The position numbers were made by a program, and so were the translations under genes. The notes beneath the pieces are model-generated. The model saw nothing but the letters and a program-made list of their open reading frames with translations. It had not been told where the DNA came from and did not search any database. This document shows positions 1 to 5,584 of a stretch of 7,198 nt of DNA, one piece after another. Origin of the DNA: an uncultured Bacilli bacterium (GTDB lineage: Bacteria > Bacillota_I > Bacilli_A > RF39 > UBA660); NCBI GenBank assembly GCA_934090595.1, contig CAKOJO010000058.1, positions 1 through 7,198 on the forward strand, read 5' to 3'. The stretch's first letter is position 1. Each line of letters begins with the position of its first letter.

Positions 1-1
1 T

Positions 2-151
2 AATAATAATTTTAGACCAAGTTATGCACTAAACTATAAAACCCCAATTGATTATAAAACTCAACTAGGGTTTAAACAATATTCTTTTAGTGTCTACTTT
101 TTGTTGACAAGTTCAAATAATCTATTTCTTTTTATTTTTTATAAATACTAA
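2..151 (+). CDS. IS3-like transposase, C-terminal fragment cut by window edge
   Basis: The frame opens at the window edge and reads NNNFRPSYALNYKTPIDYK, then TQLGFKQYSF, and runs on to a TAA at 149-151. The pattern N-x-x-RPxYALNYKTPxxYxxxLGF is the usual last segment of the DDE integrase core (rve domain) in IS3/IS150-type transposases, where Asn/Arg/Pro residues follow the catalytic Glu helix. The catalytic residues themselves lie outside the window. The last ~20 codons run through the presumed terminal repeat at 91-115, so the coding region uses the element end as its own tail. The element extends to the left. It could be an intact copy or a remnant. Subfamily is not resolvable. Confidence 0.72.
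   Translation, partial: NNNFRPSYALNYKTPIDYKTQLGFKQYSFSVYFLLTSSNNLFLFIFYKY
91..115 (-). repeat. Putative terminal inverted repeat (right end) of the IS element
   Basis: Read outward-in on the minus strand, the segment starts TGAACTTGTCAACAAAAAGT and continues with AGACA. It opens with the TG dinucleotide typical of IS3-family ends and sits inside the transposase C-terminal codons. The matching left repeat is outside the window, so the exact boundary at 115 is inferred. A TTGACA at 104-109 looks like a -35 box, but no -10 box stands at a workable distance. Confidence 0.5.
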
Positions 152-179
152 TGACTTTTTTTAATAAAATTGATACAAT
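151..179 (+). promoter_or_regulatory. Possible extended -10 promoter for the 198-1825 unit
   Basis: TGATACAAT at 171-179 is an extended -10 (TGn plus TACAAT). ATGACT at 151-156, 17 bases upstream, is a poor but acceptable -35. The expected transcript start would be near 186, only about 12 bases ahead of the ATG at 198. It lies just downstream of the IS end, so the insertion may have replaced older upstream sequence. Confidence 0.42.
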
Positions 180-197
180 TATATGGGAGATAATTAT

Positions 198-764
198 ATG
201 GAAATATTAGATATATTGCAAACTTTAATTGATTATATTGCATCTGTAGGATTAATTGGTGGATTTCTTATTATTGTTCTTGAGTCGATTATTCCTATTA
301 TACCTTTATCAGTGTTTATTGGTATTAATGTATATAATTTTGGTAGTGTTTTTGGATTTATTATTTCATATGTTGCTACAATATGTGGATGTTTACTGGC
401 TTATTTTATATTTAGATATTTAATTAGAGATAGAGTTAGTCTTCTAAAGAAAAAGGACGTGTCATATTATGTTTCTAAGTTTGATAATATAAAATTATCT
501 ACTTTGGTTATTATAATAGCTATTCCATTTACTCCAGCATTTGCTGTTAATATAGCAGCAGGTCTTTCTAATATTGATTTTAAAAAGTATTTACTTGCAC
601 TTTTTATTGGTAAGCTTGCTACAATATATTTTTGGGGTTATGTAGGAGTAGGATTGATAGATAGTATAAAACATCCAGTTATACTTATTAAGATTTTTGT
701 TTTGCTTATTGTTTCATATATTATCTGTAAGATTATAGAAAAATTATTTCATTTGGAGGTATAG
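198..764 (+). CDS. TVP38/TMEM64 (DedA-superfamily, VTT domain) membrane protein
   Basis: A 188-residue integral membrane protein with about five hydrophobic segments, near residues 17-42, 45-73, 98-122, 130-152 and 162-182. Family marks are the re-entrant loop pattern LESIIPIIPLSVFIGINV (28-45), a small-residue helix followed by AYFIFRYLIR (68-77), and the second loop IPFTPAFAVNIAAGLSNI (109-126). Family knowledge: VTT-domain proteins are lipid-scramblase or flippase-like; bacterial DedA members act in undecaprenyl phosphate recycling and membrane homeostasis, but this TVP38 branch is mostly uncharacterised. The start was set at 198 rather than the ATG at 183 because GGGAG (185-189) is the ribosome site, eight bases before 198, and overlaps the earlier ATG. 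The stop lies just upstream of rmuC, and the rmuC ribosome site is inside its last codons, so the two genes are co-translated. Substrate is unknown. Confidence 0.85.
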   Translation: MEILDILQTLIDYIASVGLIGGFLIIVLESIIPIIPLSVFIGINVYNFGSVFGFIISYVATICGCLLAYFIFRYLIRDRVSLLKKKDVSYYVSKFDNIKLSTLVIIIAIPFTPAFAVNIAAGLSNIDFKKYLLALFIGKLATIYFWGYVGVGLIDSIKHPVILIKIFVLLIVSYIICKIIEKLFHLEV

Positions 765-766
765 TT

Positions 767-1825
767 ATGGATTATATTATTATTGGACTTTTGGTTCTTA
801 TTGTTATACTTATTATAGTTTCTTTATTTAAAGGGAAGAATGATATTGTTTTATTTGATAAGTTATCTTCTTTAGAGCTTAATATTAACAAAGAAATGAA
901 TGGATTAAAAGATAGTTTGAATAAGGATTTTAATGAACTTAGTGATAGGCAAGAAAGAAGACTTATTGCAATGAATGATAAAGTTAATGAGAGAATTGAG
1001 GCTAATTTTGAAAAGACTAATAAGACTTTTAGTTCTGTTTTAGAAAGGCTTGCTAAAATAGATGAGGCTCAAAAGAAAATTGATACTTTATCTAGTGATA
1101 TTGTTTCATTACAAAGTATTTTAACTGATAAGAAAACACGTGGTATTTTTGGAGAGGTTAATTTAAAGCATATTCTTACTTCTGTTTTTGGAGAGGGTAA
1201 TGATAGTATTTATAGACTTCAGTATACAATGCCGAATGGTTATATAGCTGATAGTATTCTTTTTGCTCCGGAACCACTTGGTACAATTGCAATTGATTCT
1301 AAGTTTCCTTTGGAAAATTATAGAATGATGGTTGATAAGGATATATCTAAAGATGAGAGAGCTAGGTATGAAAAATTATTTAAAATTGATGTAAAAAAAC
1401 ATATTGATGCTATTGCTAGTAAGTATATTATTGATGGTTATACTAGTGATCAGGCTATTATGTTTTTACCTGCTGAGGCTATTTTTGCAGAGATTAATGC
1501 TTATCATCAAGATATAATTGATTATGCTTATAAGAGAAAGGTGTGGATTACGTCTCCGACTACTTTGATATCTACTCTTACTGTTATTGAAATGATTATT
1601 AAAAATATCGAAAGAGATAAGTATACTTCAGTTATTCATGAAGAGCTTAATAGACTTGGAATAGAGTTTGGTAGATATAAAGAAAGATGGGATAAATTAT
1701 CTCGTAGTATTGAGACTGTTAGTAAAGATGTTAATGATATTCATACTACTACTGATAAGATTACTAAGAGGTTTAATTCTATTAGTAGAGTAGAGATTGA
1801 ATATAAAGATGAGAGAATAGATTGA
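767..1825 (+). CDS. rmuC: DNA recombination protein RmuC
   Basis: A 352-residue RmuC-family protein. An N-terminal hydrophobic anchor (about 2-21) is followed by a long charged coiled coil (about 30-122). The PD-(D/E)XK-like nuclease core then shows GIFGEVNLKHIL (126-137), ADSILFAPEPLG (161-172), the signature IDSKFPLENY (176-185), FLPAEAIFAEI (233-243) and VWITSPTTLISTL (259-271). Family knowledge: RmuC limits recombination at inverted repeats and DNA ends in E. coli and is predicted to cleave DNA structures; its biochemistry is poorly defined. Asp177 and Lys179 are the likely active-site pair by analogy. GGAGGT at 755-760 gives good spacing to the ATG at 767, two bases after the upstream stop. 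It ends in TGA, which argues that TGA is a stop codon here. Length is in the range of shorter Gram-positive RmuC proteins. Confidence 0.95.
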   Translation: MDYIIIGLLVLIVILIIVSLFKGKNDIVLFDKLSSLELNINKEMNGLKDSLNKDFNELSDRQERRLIAMNDKVNERIEANFEKTNKTFSSVLERLAKIDEAQKKIDTLSSDIVSLQSILTDKKTRGIFGEVNLKHILTSVFGEGNDSIYRLQYTMPNGYIADSILFAPEPLGTIAIDSKFPLENYRMMVDKDISKDERARYEKLFKIDVKKHIDAIASKYIIDGYTSDQAIMFLPAEAIFAEINAYHQDIIDYAYKRKVWITSPTTLISTLTVIEMIIKNIERDKYTSVIHEELNRLGIEFGRYKERWDKLSRSIETVSKDVNDIHTTTDKITKRFNSISRVEIEYKDERID

Positions 1826-1842
1826 AAATATCTATTTTTTTT
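1816..1842 (+). terminator. Intrinsic terminator overlapping the rmuC stop codon
   Basis: AATAGAT (1816-1822) pairs with ATCTATT (1830-1836), with the TGA stop in the 7-base loop, and a run of T from 1835 to 1842 follows. The stem is AT-rich with a single G-C pair, so it is weak, but position and T-run fit the end of the two-gene unit. Confidence 0.45.
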
Positions 1843-1877
1843 ATTTACAATTAGTTTACATTTTTTATTAAAAAAGC

Positions 1878-1908
1878 TTGATTTTATATATATATATATA
1901 TATATAAT
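1878..1908 (+). promoter_or_regulatory. Promoter of the 1934-2500 gene containing the TA tract
   Basis: TTGATT (1878-1883) and TATAAT (1903-1908) are 19 bases apart, and nearly all of that spacer is TA repeat. Loss of one TA unit would give the optimal 17-base spacing. The expected transcript start is near 1915, just before the GGGAGG ribosome site at 1919-1924. In such AT-rich DNA other TATA registers could serve as -10. Confidence 0.5.
1885..1906. repeat. (TA)11 dinucleotide repeat in a promoter region
   Basis: Eleven uninterrupted TA units, running directly into the TATAAT at 1903-1908. The tract lies between a possible -35 (TTGATT, 1878-1883) and the -10, ahead of the 1934-2500 gene. Dinucleotide tracts gain or lose units by slippage, so length may vary between cells. 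Confidence 0.9.
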
Positions 1909-1933
1909 GGAAATATAAGGGAGGAATATTTTT

Positions 1934-2500
1934 ATGAATGAAAAAGAAAATTTGGAGAAACTGATTAGTAATGAGTATGAAAAATTATCTAGGAGTGCTT
2001 TTAATTTTGATGCATTTCCTAAAAAAATCAATCAAAATGGTTTAGAAGAAATTGATATTGATGCTTTAACTGAAGAACAAAAACAAGATCTTGATTTTAT
2101 TAATTATTGTATTTGTGCTGAAGATTTAAAGAAAGAGGCTTTTAGAGATTTCGTTGAGCATTATTCTGAATGTAATGAGTATGATTCTGCTTTATTACCT
2201 ACTGATTATAGTAAGGAAGTTGTTGAAAATAAATTACAACAACATCCATCTTGCTTTATTGCAGATACTGTAGATTTAGAATCACGTGTACATTTTGTTA
2301 ATTCTTTTGGCGAAAATGTGCCTTTAAATGAAAAGGTAGGTAATATGTCTGTTGATGAACAATTAAATGTTTTAAAACAAATATATTATAATGAATTAAT
2401 GAAACGTGGATATACAGATGAAGAGATAATTAATGCTTGTACTAATTTTTCAATTAATGAACTTGGTGGAAAAATCACACAAAAATACACAAGTAGATAA
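1934..2500 (+). CDS. Hypothetical soluble acidic protein
   Basis: A 188-residue protein I do not recognise. It has no signal peptide and no membrane segment. It is acidic and probably mostly helical: an N-terminal helix-like stretch (about 3-20), a segment with the Cys59-x-Cys61 pair, further cysteines at 80, 107 and 169, and a C-terminal helical region with DEQLNVLKQIYYNELMKRGY (141-160), which looks like a small helical bundle. GGGAGG at 1919-1924 is nine bases before the ATG, a strong site. It stands alone as a single-gene unit with its own promoter region and a strong terminator at 2518-2545. Base composition resembles its neighbours, so there is no sign of recent transfer. Five cysteines in 188 residues leave metal binding or redox chemistry open, but no known motif supports it. 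Confidence 0.8.
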   Translation: MNEKENLEKLISNEYEKLSRSAFNFDAFPKKINQNGLEEIDIDALTEEQKQDLDFINYCICAEDLKKEAFRDFVEHYSECNEYDSALLPTDYSKEVVENKLQQHPSCFIADTVDLESRVHFVNSFGENVPLNEKVGNMSVDEQLNVLKQIYYNELMKRGYTDEEIINACTNFSINELGGKITQKYTSR

Positions 2501-2517
2501 TCTTATTTTGATTTATT

Positions 2518-2545
2518 GACAAATAGAAATCTATTTGTCTTTTTT
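2518..2545 (+). terminator. Strong intrinsic terminator after the 1934-2500 gene
   Basis: GACAAATAG (2518-2526) pairs perfectly with CTATTTGTC (2531-2539) around an AAAT loop, followed by six T (2540-2545). It separates this gene from the convergent murE. Confidence 0.88.
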
Positions 2546-2566
2546 AATCATATCTATTTTTTTCAT

Positions 2567-2591
2567 AATAAAAAGAAGATTATTTCTTCTT
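2567..2591 (-). terminator. Weak minus-strand terminator overlapping the murE stop
   Basis: On the minus strand AAGAAGA (2591-2585) can pair with TCTTCTT (2579-2573), with the murE TAA within the loop region, followed by T-rich sequence. The stem is short with two G-C pairs. The perfect hairpin at 2518-2545 lacks a T-run on this strand, so this one is the better candidate for murE. Confidence 0.4.
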
Positions 2592-3959
2592 CATTATCTT
2601 TTCAATAACATCTTTATCACAGTATTTTTTGTACTTATTTTTTATTGCCATATAATTATCTATTCCTTTACCTAGTATTAGTATTATGTCGTTTTCTTTG
2701 GCATTTTTTATGGCATATTTTATTGCTTTTTTTCTATTTATAATTGTTTTATAGTTATTTTTTTCTATGTTTTTGGTTATGTCTTTTATAATATCTGTTA
2801 CTTTTTCGTATCTTGGATCATCTGTTGTAAATATTACATAGTCTGATAGAGTAGTTATTATTTTACCAAGTATTGGTCTTTTTTCATGTTCTCTTCCGCC
2901 TGCACATCCTACTACTGTGATGATTCTTGTTTTTTTAATTTTATTTGCATATTCTAATATATTTTTTGTGGCATTTATAGTGTGAGCATAGTCTAGTATT
3001 ACTTTGTATTCTTTATCATACATAATATTTGTTCTGCCTGGTATTTCTTTTATATTATAGATATTATTAATTATATCATTTATTTTATAGTTATATGTTG
3101 TTAGAGTAGCTATTGCAGCGGTTAAGTTATAAGTGTTATAAATACCTAGTAATGGACTTGTTACTTTGTATTCTTTTTTATTGTGTATTAATTTATATGT
3201 TGTTTTATTGCTTTCTTCTTTTATATCTTTTATATAAAAGTCGGCTTTTTTATTTTTAGCATATGTAATATATTTTTTATTGTTTTGTTTTAGTATTTTT
3301 ATTACTTTATCACTATTTTGATCATCGATATTTATTATAGCAATACCATTTTCTTTTAGTTTTGTAAATAGTTTTAGTTTTGATTCTAGGTAATTTTGAA
3401 AGTTTTTATGGGCATTTAGGTGATCTCCGGTTATGTTTGTAAGTATTGCTCTATCAAATAGAAGTCCTTCACATCTATTATGTAATAGGGCTTCACTTGA
3501 TGTTTCCATCACTAAGTTATTTATTTGATTATCTTTTAATATTTTTGCATTTTTTAGTATTTCTTTTATTTCTGGTGTAGTGTTATTCATTTTTGTATGG
3601 TTATCTTTATATATAAATCCATTTGTTCCCATGTATGCTGTTTTTGTGTAATTATCTAGTAAGTTTTTAATTATTAAGGCAGTGCTTGTTTTACCATCTG
3701 TTCCTGTTATTGCAATAGTGTTTATGTTTTTTAATGGATCATTATAGTAGTCATTGTATATTTGATATAGTGTTTTATTAGTGTTTTCTACTTTTATTGT
3801 TGGTACTTTTTTGTTTCTAATATTTTTATCTGTTATGATAGCTTTTGCACCTTTTTCTATTGCTTGATCTATGTATTTATGCCTATCTTCATATTCATCA
3901 TGAGTGCATATAAATATATCATTTTTCTTTATATTTTTTGAATTATTTTTTATATTCAT
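2580..3959 (-). CDS. murE: MurE-type UDP-N-acetylmuramyl-tripeptide synthetase, divergent and short at the N-terminus
   Basis: A 459-residue Mur ligase. It joins a diamino acid to UDP-MurNAc-L-Ala-D-Glu using ATP in the cytoplasm. Visible motifs: N-terminal NSKNIKKNDIF (6-16, the DSRxVxxGDxF region), P-loop TGTDGKTST (85-93), NTTPE (126-130), METSSEAL (151-158), LTNITGDHLNAH (173-184), the likely carbamylated Lys194 in YLESKLKLF, DYAHT (323-327), GCAGGREHEKRP (351-362), TTDDPR (378-383) and GKGID (430-434). Most family members have about 25 more residues before the DSR motif. The usual meso-DAP motif DNPR reads DDPR, and the usual GKGHE reads GKGID, so the amino acid added (Lys, DAP or other) cannot be assumed. 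The start overlaps the upstream stop as TAATG with no clear ribosome site of its own, so it depends on translation of the 72-residue gene. Codons end mainly in A or C, unlike most plus-strand genes. Confidence 0.9.
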   Translation of the reverse strand: MNIKNNSKNIKKNDIFICTHDEYEDRHKYIDQAIEKGAKAIITDKNIRNKKVPTIKVENTNKTLYQIYNDYYNDPLKNINTIAITGTDGKTSTALIIKNLLDNYTKTAYMGTNGFIYKDNHTKMNNTTPEIKEILKNAKILKDNQINNLVMETSSEALLHNRCEGLLFDRAILTNITGDHLNAHKNFQNYLESKLKLFTKLKENGIAIINIDDQNSDKVIKILKQNNKKYITYAKNKKADFYIKDIKEESNKTTYKLIHNKKEYKVTSPLLGIYNTYNLTAAIATLTTYNYKINDIINNIYNIKEIPGRTNIMYDKEYKVILDYAHTINATKNILEYANKIKKTRIITVVGCAGGREHEKRPILGKIITTLSDYVIFTTDDPRYEKVTDIIKDITKNIEKNNYKTIINRKKAIKYAIKNAKENDIILILGKGIDNYMAIKNKYKKYCDKDVIEKIMKKK

Positions 3960-4177
3960 TACATCATATGCATACTACTTTGATATTTAAAGTAGTCACT
4001 TTCTTTTGTATTATTTAATTTTTTTTCTAATTGTTTGATGTTATTTTCTAGATTTTGAACTTTTTGTTCAAGAGTTTGTAGTCTTTGTTCAATAAAACTA
4101 TTATCTTGATTTGGTATCATGTTTTGATAAGGATTGCTCATCATAGGCATGTTTGGCATGAATGGCATTTGATTCAT
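3959..4177 (-). CDS. Small Met-rich coiled-coil protein coupled to murE
   Basis: A 72-residue protein I do not recognise. The N-terminus is low complexity, rich in Met, Pro and Asn, beginning MNQMPFMPNMPMM, with seven Met in the first 20 residues. Residues 28-58 form a textbook heptad series with hydrophobic residues at 29, 33, 36, 40, 43, 47, 50 and 54, so it should form a dimeric or trimeric coiled coil. The tail is polar and ends MHMM. There is no signal peptide. AAGGAGG (4190-4184) gives a strong ribosome site, and a good promoter lies at 4198-4226. Its TAA overlaps the murE ATG by one base, so both are made together. A scaffold or regulator for the ligase is possible; a metal-binding role for the Met clusters is only a guess. 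Confidence 0.8.
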   Translation of the reverse strand: MNQMPFMPNMPMMSNPYQNMIPNQDNSFIEQRLQTLEQKVQNLENNIKQLEKKLNNTKESDYFKYQSSMHMM

Positions 4178-4197
4178 AATATTCCTCCTTTTACAAT

Positions 4198-4226
4198 ATT
4201 TTATGCAAGTATTTATTTTGTGATAA
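4198..4226 (-). promoter_or_regulatory. Promoter for the small coiled-coil gene and murE
   Basis: On the minus strand TTATCA (4226-4221) and TAAAAT (4203-4198) are separated by exactly 17 bases, upstream of the AAGGAGG ribosome site at 4190-4184. Confidence 0.6.
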
Positions 4227-4234
4227 TCGTGTAG

Positions 4235-4240
4235 TATAAT
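4235..4240 (+). promoter_or_regulatory. -10 box of the trmB promoter
   Basis: A perfect TATAAT nine bases before the GGAG ribosome site (4249-4252). No convincing -35 stands 17 bases upstream. The minus-strand -35 box at 4221-4226 lies within its expected spacer, so the two divergent promoters overlap and may compete for RNA polymerase. Confidence 0.6.
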
Positions 4241-4260
4241 ATTTATATGGAGTTGATTTT

Positions 4261-4890
4261 ATGCGTATTAGAAATGTTAAAAATAAAAAGGAAATACTTA
4301 AGAATAGTTCTTGTGTTATAGATAATCCTTTAGATTATAAGGGAAGATGGAGTGAGTGTTTTGGAAATGATAATCCTATTCATTTAGAGATTGGACCAGG
4401 AAAGTGTAATTTTATTATAGAGAATGCTCTTAGATATCCTGATATTAATTTTATTGGAGTAGAAAGAATTGATTCTGTTTTAGCTATTGGAGTTAGATCA
4501 CTTGAGGAGTTTATTCCTAATCTTAGACTTATTAATTATGATGCTAATAAGATAGATGATATTTTTTCTAATGAAATTGATGTTTTATATCTTAATTTTT
4601 CTGATCCGTGGCCTAAGAGTAGGCATGCTAAAAGAAGGCTTACTAGTGTAGAGTTTTTACGTAAGTATGATTTGATATTTAAATCTGTTAAGACTATTAT
4701 ACAAAAGACTGATAATGAATCTTTATTTGCTTTTTCTATAGTTTCTCTTAGTAATTATGGTTATGTTATTGAAGAGTTATCGTTAGATTTGCATAATTGT
4801 TTAAAAAATGATAATATAGAAACAGAATATGAAAAGAAGTTTGCTAGTAAAGGGTGTAAAATTTTTATGTTAAAAGCGACAAAAAACTAG
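4261..4890 (+). CDS. trmB: tRNA (guanine-N7-)-methyltransferase TrmB
   Basis: A 209-residue SAM-dependent enzyme that makes m7G46 in the tRNA variable loop, in the cytoplasm. It has a Rossmann fold with SAM motif LEIGPGKCNF (42-51), motif II FIGVERIDSVL (64-74) with Glu68 as the likely ribose ligand, the catalytic and tRNA-binding signature LNFSDPWPKSRHAKRRLT (111-128), and the C-terminal TEYEKKFASKGCKIF (188-202). Length is typical of the Bacillus-type monofunctional enzyme. In the glycine loop the third Gly of the usual ExGxGxG is Cys49, which is uncommon; the rest of the active site is intact. GGAG at 4249-4252 is eight bases before the ATG. The next gene has its own promoter, so trmB is probably a single-gene unit with some read-through. 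Confidence 0.97.
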   Translation: MRIRNVKNKKEILKNSSCVIDNPLDYKGRWSECFGNDNPIHLEIGPGKCNFIIENALRYPDINFIGVERIDSVLAIGVRSLEEFIPNLRLINYDANKIDDIFSNEIDVLYLNFSDPWPKSRHAKRRLTSVEFLRKYDLIFKSVKTIIQKTDNESLFAFSIVSLSNYGYVIEELSLDLHNCLKNDNIETEYEKKFASKGCKIFMLKATKN

Positions 4891-4908
4891 TAATTTCTAT
4901 ATAATATT

Positions 4909-4917
4909 TGTTATAAT
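4909..4917 (+). promoter_or_regulatory. Extended -10 promoter of the four-gene envelope operon
   Basis: TGTTATAAT is a perfect extended -10. No good -35 is visible, which extended -10 promoters tolerate. The predicted transcript start is near 4924, within the AGAGG ribosome site, so the leader would be only about 9 bases. Confidence 0.6.
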
Positions 4918-4932
4918 AAATAAGAGGTGTTT

Positions 4933-5574
4933 ATGAGAAAATATTTGATAGGGGTCATAATGCTACTTTTGTTAGTATGTGGATGTAGTAATATCAATGA
5001 TTTATCTTATAATGATGTTGTTAGTTATTCTTTAGAAAACAAGGCTAAGGCTAATACTGCTTTAAAGGGATATAAAATATATCTTCCTAAGGATATGAGT
5101 TTACTTAATGATGTTAATGGTAATAATGTTTTATATTCTTTTGGTGATAAGTATTATTTGTATGTTGATTTAGTTAGTTATTATAATAAGGTTTCTAATA
5201 GTTATAAAGTAAATGATGATAGTAATGCTATTTATAGTGAGATACTTAATAATGGGTATGTGTTAGTGACTAAGCATAATAGTGAATATTTTATTGAAGT
5301 GATGTATAATTATGCTAAGATAGAAGTTATTTCTAGTGATATAAAGAATGCTATTTCTAGGTCTTTAGTGGTTCTTAATAGTATTTCTTATAATGATAGT
5401 GTTATTGAAACATTGCTTGGTAATAGTATAGATTATAATGAAGAAAAGTTTGAACTTTTAGGTCCTTCGGTTAATACAGAGAATTTCTTGGAGTATGAGG
5501 AAGAGTATGGTACTTATGAAGATGATGGTAAGGCACCGGATGAGGATAAGATAGAGATTAAACCAAAAGAATAG
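4933..5574 (+). CDS. Hypothetical lipoprotein, first gene of envelope operon
   Basis: A 213-residue secreted lipoprotein that I cannot assign to a named family. Residues 1-18 are a lipoprotein signal peptide: MRK, then a hydrophobic run, then LVCGC with Cys18 as the lipidated residue; Cys at the -2 position of the lipobox is unusual. The body is rich in Tyr, Asn, Ser and Val, with alternating hydrophobic and polar runs that suggest a beta-rich fold. The last ~40 residues are a strongly acidic tail (about 170-213). The ATG at 4933 was chosen over the GTG at 4927 because the GTG lies in the AGAGGTG ribosome site. The stop is followed after 10 bases by the next ATG, and the same AGAGGTGT site is reused there, so the genes are co-translated. 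Likely exposed on the outer face of the membrane. Confidence 0.82.
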   Translation: MRKYLIGVIMLLLLVCGCSNINDLSYNDVVSYSLENKAKANTALKGYKIYLPKDMSLLNDVNGNNVLYSFGDKYYLYVDLVSYYNKVSNSYKVNDDSNAIYSEILNNGYVLVTKHNSEYFIEVMYNYAKIEVISSDIKNAISRSLVVLNSISYNDSVIETLLGNSIDYNEEKFELLGPSVNTENFLEYEEEYGTYEDDGKAPDEDKIEIKPKE

Positions 5575-5584
5575 AGGTGTGATT

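Noticed and set aside
104..109. TTGACA as an IS-borne -35 driving the downstream genes
   Set aside because: No -10-like hexamer occurs 15-19 bases downstream; the nearest TATAAA is 30 bases away.
1741..2031. Minus-strand ORF of 96 codons
   Set aside because: It lies across the end of rmuC, the TA repeat and the start of the next gene. Its Ile/Tyr/Ser-rich product reads through the TA tract, and it has no ribosome site.
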